A stretch of DNA of 64,000 nucleotides from Thiohalophilus thiocyanatoxydans (GTDB lineage Bacteria; Pseudomonadota; Gammaproteobacteria; UBA6429; Thiohalophilaceae), in contig NZ_SOQX01000010.1 of the NCBI RefSeq assembly GCF_004366735.1, forward strand, positions 1-64,000, in the 5' to 3' direction. Each line of letters starts with the position of its first letter. Position 1 is the stretch's first letter. Made by a program: the position numbers and the translations under genes. Of this stretch, positions 17,044-25,342 are shown in pieces. The notes below the pieces were generated by a model. That model made no database searches. It was not told the origin of the DNA and saw only the letters and a program-made list of their open reading frames with translations.

Positions 17044-18948
17044 TCAGCCCGTACCCGCCTGCTCCAGCATTTCGATCTCTTCGTTAACACTCAGCCACTG
17101 CGCCTCAACGGCTTGCTGTTGTTGTTGCAGCTCTGCCTGTTGGGCGAGCAATTCCTGCAGCTCGGTCTTGTTCTGTTCCTCATACAGGCGGGTGTCAGCC
17201 AGTTGATCGTGCAGTTCGGCCTGCCGACTGGTCAGGGTCTCCATCTGCTGTTCCAGCTTTTTGACTTTATTACGCAACGGCTGTATCTGGCGGCGCTGTT
17301 CGGCGGCCTGCTGGCGTTGTTGCTTTTTGTTGAGTCCGGGCGTGGTTTTATTACCACGGGCATCCGCCGCGAAGGCTTTCTCCTGTTGCTGCACCCACTG
17401 GCGATAATCGTCCAGATCGCCGTCAAAGCGCGAGACGTTGCCATCGGCGACCAGCAACAGGCTATCGGCCACACTGCGCAGCAGATAGCGATCGTGGGAA
17501 ACCACCACCATGGCGCCGTCGAATTCCTGCAATGCCAGGGTCAGCGCATGGCGCATTTCCAGATCCAGGTGGTTGGTGGGCTCATCGAGCAGCAACAGGT
17601 TCGGCTTTTGATAGACCAGCATGGCCAGCACCAGACGCGACTTTTCCCCGCCGGAGAACGGCGCCACCGGGGAGACGGCCATCTCGTTGCCGAAGCCGAA
17701 ACCGCCCAGATAGTTACGCAGGGACTGTTCACTTGCTTTGGGATCGATCCGTTGTAAATGCAACAGGGGACTGGCCTGCGGATCCAGTTGCTCAAGTTGA
17801 TGCTGGGCAAAGTAACCGACTTCCAGGCCTTTGGCCGGGGTGGTTTCACCCATCAGCGGCTTCAACTCACCGGCCAGTGATTTGATCAGGGTCGACTTGC
17901 CGGCGCCGTTATAGCCCAGCAGGCCAATGCGATCGCCCGGCGCAATGGTCAGTTTGACCGCGTTCAATACCGGTTCTTTCGCATAGCCGATCGCCACCTC
18001 ATCCAGTTGCAGCAATGGATTGGGTAACTGGTTCGGCGTGCGAAAACTGAAATGAAAGGGTGAGTCCACATGCGCCTGGCTGATCACCTCCATGCGTTCC
18101 AGCGCCTTGATCCGGCTCTGTGCCTGGCGGGCCTTGTTGGCCTGCGCCCGGAAGCGATCGATGTATTTCTGGATATGAGCGATTTCGCGCTGCTGTTTTT
18201 CATACGCCGACTGCTGATTGGCCAGTTGCTGCGCGCGCAATACTTCGAAGGCGGAGTAGTTGCCCGTATACAACGTCATGCGACACTGCTCGATATGCGC
18301 GATATGGGTAGTCACCCGATCCAGAAAGTCGCGATCATGGGAGATCAGCAACAGGGTGCCGGGATAGGCGCGCAGCCACTCTTCCAGCCAGACCACCGCC
18401 TCCAGATCGAGATGGTTGGTCGGCTCATCCAGCAGCAACAGATCGGAACGACACATCAGCGCCTGGGCCAGATTCAGGCGCATGCGCCAGCCGCCGGAAA
18501 ATTCGCGCACCGGGACCGACTCCTGTTCGGCGGAGAAACCCAGCCCGTGCAACAGCTTGCCGGCCCGGCTGGCGGCACTGTAGCCGTCGATATGTTCCAG
18601 TTCACTGTGCAGCCGGGCCAGTTGTTCGCCGCGATTCTGCTGTTCGGCGTCGCGGATCTGCTGTTCAATATCGCGCAGACGGGTATCGCCGTCGATGACA
18701 TACTCCAGCGCGCTTTTGTCCGCCGCCGGCATTTCCTGAGCGACATGGGCGATCACCGTATTCGGCGGCAGGGAGAACTCGCCGGCGTCCGGTTGCAACT
18801 CATTTAATATCAATGCGAACAGGCTGGACTTGCCGACGCCGTTGGCCCCGGTGATACCCACCTTCTGACCTGCCTGCACGGTGCAGGTGACGTCGTGCAA
18901 CAGCTCGTGCTTGCCGCGGCGCAGGGAAAGATGGGAGAAGTTCAGCAT
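17044..18948 (-). CDS. yheS: ABC-F ribosome-associated ATPase YheS-like
   Basis: A 634-residue soluble ABC-F protein with two ATPase domains, thought to act on the ribosome. I use ATG at 18948 (MLNFSHLSLRRGKHELL), which matches the YheS N-terminus; the frame stays open for 32 codons more. Walker A motifs are GANGVGKSS and GYNGAGKST; signature motifs are REFSGGWRMRLNLAQ and PFSGGEKSRLVLA; Walker B is LLLLDEPTNHLD in both. The inter-domain linker is basic and helical, and the C-terminus is a Q/E-rich coiled coil (about 520-630). Divergent from lpd by 94 bp. Confidence 0.9.
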   Translation of the reverse strand: MLNFSHLSLRRGKHELLHDVTCTVQAGQKVGITGANGVGKSSLFALILNELQPDAGEFSLPPNTVIAHVAQEMPAADKSALEYVIDGDTRLRDIEQQIRDAEQQNRGEQLARLHSELEHIDGYSAASRAGKLLHGLGFSAEQESVPVREFSGGWRMRLNLAQALMCRSDLLLLDEPTNHLDLEAVVWLEEWLRAYPGTLLLISHDRDFLDRVTTHIAHIEQCRMTLYTGNYSAFEVLRAQQLANQQSAYEKQQREIAHIQKYIDRFRAQANKARQAQSRIKALERMEVISQAHVDSPFHFSFRTPNQLPNPLLQLDEVAIGYAKEPVLNAVKLTIAPGDRIGLLGYNGAGKSTLIKSLAGELKPLMGETTPAKGLEVGYFAQHQLEQLDPQASPLLHLQRIDPKASEQSLRNYLGGFGFGNEMAVSPVAPFSGGEKSRLVLAMLVYQKPNLLLLDEPTNHLDLEMRHALTLALQEFDGAMVVVSHDRYLLRSVADSLLLVADGNVSRFDGDLDDYRQWVQQQEKAFAADARGNKTTPGLNKKQQRQQAAEQRRQIQPLRNKVKKLEQQMETLTSRQAELHDQLADTRLYEEQNKTELQELLAQQAELQQQQQAVEAQWLSVNEEIEMLEQAGTG

Positions 18949-19042
18949 GGGCGCAGTGTAACAGAGCCGCCGGTTCGATTGTTCCAGCCCCTGCATCCCG
19001 TTAGTATCGGATGACGCACTCACCCATGAGCGGGGGAACCCC

Positions 19043-20485
19043 ATGTCCGAACATCATCGCCTGATTATCCTCGGCGCCGGCACCGCCGGCCTGGTGGCCT
19101 ACAAGGAAGCGGCGCGGCATAGCAAAGATATTCTGCTGATCGATCCCGGCCCGCTCGGCACCACCTGCGCCCGGGTCGGCTGCATGCCCTCCAAGGTCCT
19201 GTTGCAGGTGGCCAAGGAGTTTCATAGCGGGCGCCGCCTGACAGAGCGCAAGCTGACCCGGGATGCGTCGCCGGCCCCCGATGGCCCGGCCGTGATGCAA
19301 CACGTGCGCACCCTGCGGGACGGGTTCGCCAGTGGCGCGATCAAGATGGTCGAGAAACTGGGCGACCGGTATCTCAAGGGCCGTCCCCGCTTTGTCAGTC
19401 CCGACACCCTGGAGATCGATGGCCGGCAGATCAGCGCCGACGCCATTATCGTCGCCACCGGTACCCGCCCGGTGGTGCCCGAACCCTGGCAGGCGCTGGG
19501 GGAACGACTCATCACCAGTGACACGATCTTCGATCTGGAGACCCTGCCCCAGCGCATGGCGGTGGTGGGACTGGGTGCCATCGGCGCCGAACTGGGCCAG
19601 GCGCTGGCGTGGCTCGGGGTCGAGGTCCAGGCCTTCGGGCGTAGCGAACGTCTGGCGGGACTGGACGATGATCCCGTCAACGAAGCGGCCCTTGAGGCAA
19701 TCGGTCAATCGATGACCCTGCATACCGGCCACGATGTTGAAGTTGAAGCGGCGGACAACGGCGTGACCGTAAACTTCGGCGAACAGCGGTTTGAGTTCGA
19801 CGCCCTGCTGGCTGCCGTCGGGCGCCGGCCCAATATCGAGGATCTGAACCTCGCCGCGCTGGGCCTGCCGCTGCAGGACAACGGCCTGCCGGAGATCGAT
19901 CCGCAACGGCTGCGCGCCGGCGATACCCCGGTCTATTTCGCCGGCGACCTCAACGGCATCCGCCCGCTGATGCACGAAGCCGCCGACGAAGGCCGCATCG
20001 TCGCGCACCACGCCCTGCATCCTGACGCCGACTGCCTGCAACGGCGTACCGCGCTGGGCATCGTCTTCACCGAACCGCAGATCGCACAAGTGGGCATGCC
20101 GTTCAGCGAGTTGCCTGACGATGCGCTGATCGGAAAAGCCGATTTCAGCGATCAGGGCCGTGCCGTGATCCTCGATCAGAACCATGGCCTGTTACGCGTC
20201 TACTCCGATACAGAGGGTCGGCTGCTCGGCGCGCAAATGGCCATTCCCGGCGCCGAACATATCGCCCATGAACTGGCCTGGCTGATCCAGCAAAACCTGG
20301 ATGTCGACACCGCCCTGCAACTGCCCTACTACCACCCGGTGCTGGAAGAGGGCCTGCGCTCTGCCCTGCAGGGCATCCGCCGTCAGCTCGAGGCCAGCCG
20401 ACAACGTCCGGATTTGCCGTTATGCGGGGACGAAGACGATCCGCTCGCCGGCGCGCGCCTGACGGCAGGGCCGGGGGACGAGTAA
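19043..20485 (+). CDS. lpd: dihydrolipoamide dehydrogenase-like flavoprotein
   Basis: A 480-residue class I pyridine nucleotide-disulfide oxidoreductase. FAD site GAGTAGLVAYKEA, redox disulfide C-x4-C in TTCARVGCMPSK, NAD site VGLGAIGAELGQALAWLG, and the C-terminal catalytic YYHPVLEEG. The last confirms a dihydrolipoamide dehydrogenase-type active site. No E1 or E2 dehydrogenase genes are adjacent, so its partner complex is unknown and a moonlighting reductase is possible. The final G-P-G-D-E is encoded by a heptad array shared with thiO. Confidence 0.87.
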   Translation: MSEHHRLIILGAGTAGLVAYKEAARHSKDILLIDPGPLGTTCARVGCMPSKVLLQVAKEFHSGRRLTERKLTRDASPAPDGPAVMQHVRTLRDGFASGAIKMVEKLGDRYLKGRPRFVSPDTLEIDGRQISADAIIVATGTRPVVPEPWQALGERLITSDTIFDLETLPQRMAVVGLGAIGAELGQALAWLGVEVQAFGRSERLAGLDDDPVNEAALEAIGQSMTLHTGHDVEVEAADNGVTVNFGEQRFEFDALLAAVGRRPNIEDLNLAALGLPLQDNGLPEIDPQRLRAGDTPVYFAGDLNGIRPLMHEAADEGRIVAHHALHPDADCLQRRTALGIVFTEPQIAQVGMPFSELPDDALIGKADFSDQGRAVILDQNHGLLRVYSDTEGRLLGAQMAIPGAEHIAHELAWLIQQNLDVDTALQLPYYHPVLEEGLRSALQGIRRQLEASRQRPDLPLCGDEDDPLAGARLTAGPGDE

Positions 20486-20502
20486 CGAGGGACGAGGAAA
20501 GT
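20468..20502 (+). repeat. heptad array at the lpd stop codon
   Basis: Units GGGCCGG, GGGACGA, GTAACGA, GGGACGA, GGAAAGT span the lpd stop (TAA at 20483-20485). The first 33 bp occur again, inverted and identical, at 25308-25340 over the thiO stop. Confidence 0.85.
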
Positions 20503-20503
20503 C

Positions 20504-20576
20504 GTAGGCCCGATATAGCGAAGCGGTATCGGGCACGCCCGGATTGCCGGACAACGCTTTGCTATGTCCGGCCTAC
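20504..20576. repeat. REP/BIME family 2, copy 1
   Basis: Two inverted hairpins: GTAGGCCCGATATAGCG with GGTATCGGGC, and GCCGGACA with TGTCCGGCCTAC. GTAG tetranucleotides flank both ends as in RAYT-linked REPs. The neighbouring gene-free stretch 20486-20825 otherwise holds only the second copy and three heptad arrays. Confidence 0.85.
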
Positions 20577-20586
20577 CCCCGATAAA

Positions 20587-20614
20587 GGGTCGAGGGACGA
20601 GGGACGAGGAAAAT
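20587..20614 (+). repeat. heptad array between the two family 2 REPs
   Basis: Units GGGTCGA, GGGACGA, GGGACGA, GGAAAAT. Same heptamer type as at the lpd stop, placed exactly between REP copies 1 and 2. Confidence 0.8.
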
Positions 20615-20615
20615 C

Positions 20616-20691
20616 GTAGGCCCGATATAGCGAAGCGGTATCGGGCAACCCACCCCGATTGCCGGACACCGCTTCGCTATGTCCGACCTAC
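20616..20691. repeat. REP/BIME family 2, copy 2
   Basis: Nearly identical to copy 1 and 112 bp downstream of it, beginning GTAGGCCCGATATAGCG and ending TGTCCGACCTAC. The pair REP plus heptads looks tandemly duplicated. A further short heptad run (GGGCCGA, GGGACGA, GGAAACA) follows at 20702-20722. Confidence 0.85.
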
Positions 20692-20825
20692 CCCCGATAA
20701 AGGGCCGAGGGACGAGGAAACACATTGCCCCCTCGTCACTCGGCCCTGAGCCCGGGAGGACCTTGTGGTCCTCCGGGGCGAGTGGCAGAATGTCGCCAAC
20801 ATCGCCAATGACAATAACGGACAGC

Positions 20826-22952
20826 ATGGACGACCCGGCCGACATACTCAGGACGATCTTCGGCTACGAACAGTTTCGCCCGCCGCAGGACGAGGTCATC
20901 GACACCCTCATTTCGGGGCGCGATGCGCTGGTACTGATGCCCACCGGCGGCGGCAAATCCCTCTGTTATCAGATCCCGGCCATCGCCCGCCCCGGCGTGG
21001 GGATTATCGTCTCCCCGCTCATCGCCCTGATGCAGGATCAGGTCGCGGCATTGACCCAGGCCGGCGTGCGCGCCGCGTACGTCAATTCCAGCCTCAGCGC
21101 GGAAGAGGCCGCCCGGGTTGAAGGACAGATGCAGCGCGGCGAACTGGATCTGGTGTATGTCGCCCCCGAACGGCTGCTGACCGAACGCTTTCTTAGCAAA
21201 CTCGACCAGACCCCGCTGGCGCTGTTCGCCATCGATGAGGCGCACTGCGTCTCCCAGTGGGGCCATGACTTTCGCCCCGAATACATCCAGTTATCCTTAC
21301 TGGCCGAGCGTTATCCGAATATCCCGCGTATCGCCCTGACCGCCACCGCCGACGAGCTGACCCGCGAGGAGATCGTCACCCGATTGCAACTGCAACAGGC
21401 GCGGCGTTTTATCAGCAGTTTCGATCGGCCCAACATTCGCTATCGCATCAATCAGCGCGGCAATGCCCGCGAGGAACTGTTGCGCTTTATCCAGGAACAG
21501 CACTCCAATGCGTCGGGCATTGTCTATTGCCTGAGTCGCAAGAAGGTCGAGGCCACCGCCGAGTGGCTCAGCAAGCAGGGCCTGACCGCCTTGCCCTATC
21601 ACGCCGGGCTCAGCAGCGAATTGCGTCAGCATCACCAGCACCGCTTTCAGAACGAGGAGGCGGTGATCATCGTCGCCACCATCGCCTTTGGCATGGGCAT
21701 CGACAAACCGGACGTGCGCTTTGTCGCCCACCTCAATCTGCCCAAGAGCATCGAAGCCTATTACCAGGAGACCGGCCGCGCCGGACGCGACGGCCTGCCC
21801 GCCGATGCCTGGATGGCCTACGGGCTGGAAGATGTGATCACCCTGCGCCAGATGGTCGAGCAATCCGAAGCCAACGAGGCGCGCAAGCGGATCGAGCGGC
21901 ACAAACTCGAGGCGATGCTCGGCCTGTGCGAAACCACTGCCTGCCGACGCCAGGCGTTGCTGCGCTATTTCGACGAGCCCCGCGACGAGCCCTGCGGCAA
22001 TTGCGACACCTGCCTCACCCCGCCGCAGACCCACGATGCCACCGAAACCGCGCGCAAGGCGCTCTCCTGTGTCTATCGCACCGGCCAGCGTTTTGGCGTG
22101 ACCTATCAGGTTGATATCCTGCTGGGCAAAAGCGATCCGCGCATCGAACGCAACGGCCACGATCAGCTCCAGCTGTTCGGCGCCGGCAAGGAACTCAACG
22201 CCACCGAATGGCGCGGCATCTTCCGCCAGCTCATCGCCCTGGGTTATCTGCAGGTGGATGTCGGTGGCCACGGCAGCCTGCGCCTGGCCGAAAGCTGCCG
22301 GCCGCTGTTGCGCGGCGAGCAGAGCCTGCATCTGCGCGTTGAACAAAAACCGGCGCGCAAACGCCGCGCCGGACGCGCCGATACCGAACTGAATAACGAT
22401 CCCGACAAACAGCTGTTCGAAGCCCTGCGCAGCCTGCGCCGGCAACTGGCCGAAACCCAGGACGTGCCGCCCTACGTCGTCTTCCACGATGCCACGCTCA
22501 TGGAACTGGTCGAACGCCGCCCGCAAAGCCGGGAACAGCTGGCCGACATCGCCGGCCTAGGCGAGCGCAAGATCGCCGCCTACGGCCAGGCAGTGCTTGA
22601 TGTATTGACACAGCATCGCAACGCACCGACCGAACGCTCCGATACCGTGAAAGAGACCCTGCGCCTGCTGCGCGAAGGCCACAACGCCGCCGACATCGCC
22701 CGCCAGCGCGGCCTGACCGAAAGCACCATCTACAACCACTTCGCCCGCGCCCTGGAACAGGGCGACGTGCAACTCGACGACGTCGTTAATCTCACCGACG
22801 ATCAACTGAACACCATCCGCGCCGCCTTCGATCTGGCCGGCGCCAGCGGCCGACTCAAGGATGTCTACACAGCTCTCGACGGGGAATTTGACTATGGCAT
22901 CTTGCGCTGCGTCGGCACCGAGAGCGGCAGGCTGACACCGTCCCGCGCATAG
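20826..22952 (+). CDS. recQ: ATP-dependent DNA helicase RecQ with extra C-terminal HTH
   Basis: A 708-residue 3'-5' helicase for recombination and fork repair. Motif [13 protein letters not shown], motif [20 protein letters not shown], motif [12 protein letters not shown]. The zinc module has cysteines in CETTACRRQ and CGNCDTC, then the winged helix and an HRDC domain (about 525-600). The last ~100 residues carry a helix-turn-helix, [22 protein letters not shown], that E. coli RecQ (609 aa) lacks but some relatives have. I use ATG at 20826 because [14 protein letters not shown] fits the family; ATG 20808 is possible. Confidence 0.93.
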   Translation: MDDPADILRTIFGYEQFRPPQDEVIDTLISGRDALVLMPTGGGKSLCYQIPAIARPGVGIIVSPLIALMQDQVAALTQAGVRAAYVNSSLSAEEAARVEGQMQRGELDLVYVAPERLLTERFLSKLDQTPLALFAIDEAHCVSQWGHDFRPEYIQLSLLAERYPNIPRIALTATADELTREEIVTRLQLQQARRFISSFDRPNIRYRINQRGNAREELLRFIQEQHSNASGIVYCLSRKKVEATAEWLSKQGLTALPYHAGLSSELRQHHQHRFQNEEAVIIVATIAFGMGIDKPDVRFVAHLNLPKSIEAYYQETGRAGRDGLPADAWMAYGLEDVITLRQMVEQSEANEARKRIERHKLEAMLGLCETTACRRQALLRYFDEPRDEPCGNCDTCLTPPQTHDATETARKALSCVYRTGQRFGVTYQVDILLGKSDPRIERNGHDQLQLFGAGKELNATEWRGIFRQLIALGYLQVDVGGHGSLRLAESCRPLLRGEQSLHLRVEQKPARKRRAGRADTELNNDPDKQLFEALRSLRRQLAETQDVPPYVVFHDATLMELVERRPQSREQLADIAGLGERKIAAYGQAVLDVLTQHRNAPTERSDTVKETLRLLREGHNAADIARQRGLTESTIYNHFARALEQGDVQLDDVVNLTDDQLNTIRAAFDLAGASGRLKDVYTALDGEFDYGILRCVGTESGRLTPSRA

Positions 22953-23094
22953 GCCCGAACCGGTCGCCAGGCCCCTTATCAGCTGGCTCGAATACCCCTC
23001 AGCGCCGCGTTTCCGACACCAAACACCCAATCCGATCACAGTTTTTTGCTGGACGTCCGGTTTGCATCCCCTATATTTGTAGTATGCTAATTAC

Positions 23095-23511
23095 ATGTAT
23101 CGGGCCGGATCACGCATGGCTGCTGAGAATTCACACACAACGCGACTGATCGACTGTGACGCCGGCAGACGGCTGGGCTGCCAGTCTTTTTGCTGCCACT
23201 TGCTGGTGCGGCTCAAACCCCATGAAATGGAACAAACAGACGACGGGACACCGCCGAAAAGTTTCATCGACAAGGACGCGGAGGGCTACTGTACTCACTT
23301 CGATAAACAAACATCACTGTGCGGCATCTGGGCGCAGCGCCCGGAGGTTTGCCGGGAATACGAATGCAACACGGATGTCATGCTGCAGATTGCCCTCAGG
23401 GAAGAGTTTCGGAATATCGTCGAACTGGCCAGAAAAGCGGTAACAACCTACATTCCGGCAGAAACCTACACATTCATTCCCGAAATCGACAGCGATGAAA
23501 AGGAAAAGTGA
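23095..23511 (+). CDS. YkgJ-type cysteine-cluster protein
   Basis: A small protein of 138 residues from ATG 23095, or 131 from ATG 23116. Eight cysteines lie at about 21, 29, 33, 34, 66, 76, 86 and 91 (CDAGRRLGCQSFCC, CTHFDKQTSLCG, RPEVCREYEC). The pattern fits the UPF0153/YkgJ family thought to chelate Zn or an Fe-S cluster. Function is unknown. It stands alone between recQ and the transposase; an AT-rich segment about 30 bp upstream may hold its promoter. Confidence 0.75.
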   Translation: MYRAGSRMAAENSHTTRLIDCDAGRRLGCQSFCCHLLVRLKPHEMEQTDDGTPPKSFIDKDAEGYCTHFDKQTSLCGIWAQRPEVCREYECNTDVMLQIALREEFRNIVELARKAVTTYIPAETYTFIPEIDSDEKEK

Positions 23512-23580
23512 AACACCGCTCATAAAGTACGCGGGATTACCCTCAAGGACAATATCGCCACGGCCGATTTAACCAGCGGA

Positions 23581-23610
23581 CAATTCCGGGGACAGTATAC
23601 CTATTTCTCT
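23581..23610 (-). repeat. inverted copy of the RAYT-flanking 34-bp repeat
   Basis: CAATTCCGGGGACAGTATAC followed by CTATTTCTCT. It is the reverse complement of the units at 24334-24437. It overlaps the end of the transposase gene: its GAGAAATAG supplies the last two codons and stop. Confidence 0.85.
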
Positions 23611-24287
23611 GCGTTCACCATCGGCTTTCGGCCAGGCTTTTTCCGAGCCAACGCTTTTCCAGTTAGCGATTCAAGTTCAGCAATAAATTGGTTATTACCC
23701 AGCGGTCTGCCTGTCCGTGTGTGTTGTTGAATGTGTTGTTGAATGTATTGGTGAGTGATCTGTGTTTCCTGTACGACTGACAGATAGGCTTCCCAGTCAT
23801 CAATCCGCTCCAACATCGGTCTCACTGATACCAGGCTATCATCTATGCCCGCAATGTGGGCGGCTGCGCTTGACCAGGGCCAATCGATCGGGTGACGGCA
23901 TAATCGTGCCGCAACCGGGTTACGCTCAACATAGCGAACGGTTGCCAATAGGTACTGTTCATCCATAACGAATGAATGAAACCGTTCTTGCCATAAATGT
24001 CCACGCCAGCCCTCACGGAAATTGATATGGCGCGTATAATGCCGATGCGCTTCCCCCAGCACGGCCCGTAGCCCATCCTCATCACCGGGAACCATAACCA
24101 GATGCACATGATTCGGCATTAGGCAATAAGCCCAGATTTCGGCGTCAGAGGTGGCGACGGCTTCGGACAGAAGCTGAATATAATAGCGATAGTCGTCGTC
24201 ACAAAAAAAGGTCTTTTGGCGGCGATTTCCTCGTTGCGTAACATGATGAGGGTAACCGGGCACAACCACCCGTGGCATCCTGGCCAT
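23601..24287 (-). CDS. REP-associated tyrosine transposase (RAYT, Y1/HUH family)
   Basis: A 228-residue single-strand DNA transposase-like protein. The HUH pair is His60 and His62 in MPNHVHLVMVPG. The probable catalytic tyrosine is Tyr119 in TVRYVERNPVAARL. The N-terminus MARMPRVVVPGYPHHVTQRG and the C-terminal tail RPLGNNQFIAELESLTGK then KKPGRKP are typical. It is bounded by copies of a 34-bp repeat, three upstream in tandem and one inverted at its 3' end. All motifs are intact, so it is likely active. Its relation to the GTAG REPs of this window is suggested, not shown. Confidence 0.93.
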   Translation of the reverse strand: MARMPRVVVPGYPHHVTQRGNRRQKTFFCDDDYRYYIQLLSEAVATSDAEIWAYCLMPNHVHLVMVPGDEDGLRAVLGEAHRHYTRHINFREGWRGHLWQERFHSFVMDEQYLLATVRYVERNPVAARLCRHPIDWPWSSAAAHIAGIDDSLVSVRPMLERIDDWEAYLSVVQETQITHQYIQQHIQQHTRTGRPLGNNQFIAELESLTGKALARKKPGRKPMVNAEK

Positions 24288-24333
24288 CTTTGCACCTCCT
24301 TGTGCATGAACTCGTTGTCAATAGTCTAACAAT

Positions 24334-24437
24334 GGTAGAGAAATAGGTATACTGTCCCCGGAATTGGGGTAGAGAAATAGGTATACTGTCCCCGGAATTG
24401 GGGGGTAGAGAAATAGGTATACTGTCCCCGGAATTGG
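24334..24437 (+). repeat. three tandem copies of the RAYT-flanking 34-bp repeat
   Basis: Units start at 24334, 24368 and 24404, each GGTAGAGAAATAGGTATACT followed by GTCCCCGGAATTGG. They lie 46-150 bp upstream of the transposase start and contain a GTAG. They are directly adjacent without spacers, so this is not a CRISPR array. They may be the cleavage substrate or control region of the gene. Confidence 0.88.
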
Positions 24438-24552
24438 AAGTTCCGTCCGGGGTTGTCTCCTGATGCAGCCCACAAATGCGGGGCAAAAGGGCGCACCCGA
24501 CAACAAACCGGCAGGTTCAGCAAAATAAGGCGAAGAAAAGGTGTTCAGGAAA

Positions 24553-24628
24553 TGGTGCCGGCGATAGGAATTGAACCTACGACCCACGCATTACGAATGC
24601 GTTGCTCTACCGACTGAGCTACACCGGC
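24553..24628 (-). tRNA. tRNA-Thr (anticodon CGT)
   Basis: The 76-nt minus-strand sequence begins GCCGGTGTAGCTCAG, has the anticodon stem CGCAT/ATGCG around CGT, the T arm GGTTCAATTCC, and encoded CCA. It decodes ACG. Its 5' end lies 8 bp after the fur-like stop codon, so it may be processed from that transcript or use a promoter inside the gene. Confidence 0.96.
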
Positions 24629-24636
24629 GGCAACGG

Positions 24637-25068
24637 TTACCCGCGGCTGCGGACCCGGATGATGATATCCACCCCGTCGGCTTCGGTCCCCTCGGGCAGG
24701 GTCGGCAGCTGATCCAGTTTGAGCGCCTGTGAGTCGATGTCCATCAACTCGCCGGAATCGACGTTGTAAAAGTGGTGGTGGTCGCTGACGTTGGAGTCGT
24801 AGAACACCTTGCTCGGATCCACAATCACCTCGCGCACCAGCCCCTTGCGGGCGAAGAGGTTGAGGGTGTTATAGATGGTCGCCTTGGAAACCAGCTGGGT
24901 CTCCTGGTTGACGATGGACAGCACCTGATCGGCCGACAGATGCTGCGGCCGCGCGAACAGGATCCGGGCAATATCGACCCGCTGCTGGGTGGGCGTGACA
25001 TCATGCGCCCGCAGATGGGCGCTGATTTCCGCATCACTCATCCAGGATGTTGGTTCTTTATCCATCAT
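24637..25068 (-). CDS. Fur-family regulator, Irr-like
   Basis: A 143-residue regulator from ATG 25068; TTG 25098 and ATG 25041 are alternatives. The winged helix carries PTQQRVDIARILF and VSKATIYNTLNLFARKGLVREV. The dimerisation part has YDSNVSDHHHFYNVD, whose His cluster resembles the haem/metal region of Irr rather than the classic Fur HHDH with CxxC; no C-terminal cysteines exist. It may sense haem, iron or peroxide. A palindrome upstream suggests autoregulation. Confidence 0.82.
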   Translation of the reverse strand: MMDKEPTSWMSDAEISAHLRAHDVTPTQQRVDIARILFARPQHLSADQVLSIVNQETQLVSKATIYNTLNLFARKGLVREVIVDPSKVFYDSNVSDHHHFYNVDSGELMDIDSQALKLDQLPTLPEGTEADGVDIIIRVRSRG

Positions 25069-25072
25069 GGGC

Positions 25073-25104
25073 CGAGTATAGACCACGCTTTTAGACAAAG
25101 TCTA
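25073..25104 (-). promoter_or_regulatory. palindromic operator and -10 of the fur-like gene
   Basis: TAGACAAAGTCTA (25092-25104) is a perfect 5-3-5 palindrome. On the minus strand TATACT (25073-25078) lies 18 bp downstream of TAGACT within it, so the palindrome overlaps the -35. The -10 ends only a few bases before the ATG at 25068, so a leaderless mRNA or use of the downstream ATG at 25041 is likely. Confidence 0.5.
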
Positions 25105-25161
25105 GTCGTTTACGCCGTTTTCACCTGAAAACAGTAGATAATTCAGGGATATAGACGACAC

Positions 25162-25196
25162 AGTGACGAGGGCCGAGGAACGAGTAACGAGGCCAA
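25162..25196 (+). repeat. heptad array upstream of the fur-like gene
   Basis: Units AGTGACG, AGGGCCG, AGGAACG, AGTAACG, AGGCCAA. Same type as at lpd and thiO, in the divergent-looking gap between fur and the 3' end of thiO. Confidence 0.75.
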
Positions 25197-25201
25197 AAGG
25201 A

Positions 25202-25266
25202 ACCACGAAGGCGCGAAGACTCGAAGAGTCAACAATGACAACTTCGTGGCTTCGAGTCTTCGTGGT
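25202..25266. repeat. inverted repeat element in the fur-thiO gap
   Basis: ACCACGAAGGCGCGAAGACT pairs with AGTCTTCGTGGT, with CTTCGTGG and CGAAGACTCGAAG motifs repeated inside. It resembles the dispersed CGCAGAG-type elements in layout, but the sequence differs. Flanked by heptad arrays on both sides. Confidence 0.7.
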
Positions 25267-25307
25267 GAAATTTTTCGACGACATTGGCAGGGCGTAGAAT
25301 CCGCGCA

Positions 25308-25342
25308 TTTCCTCGTCCCTCGTTACTCGTCCCCCGGCCCTC
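25308..25342 (-). repeat. heptad array at the thiO stop codon
   Basis: Read on the minus strand it is identical over 33 bp to 20468-20500 at the lpd stop: GGGCCGG, GGGACGA, GTAACGA, GGGACGA. It encodes the G-P-G-D-E tail and TAA of thiO. Confidence 0.85.

Noticed and set aside
24334-24437. Possible mini-CRISPR array
   Set aside because: The three 34-bp units are directly adjacent or 2 bp apart, have no spacers, and a fourth inverted copy lies at the end of the transposase gene; no cas genes are near.
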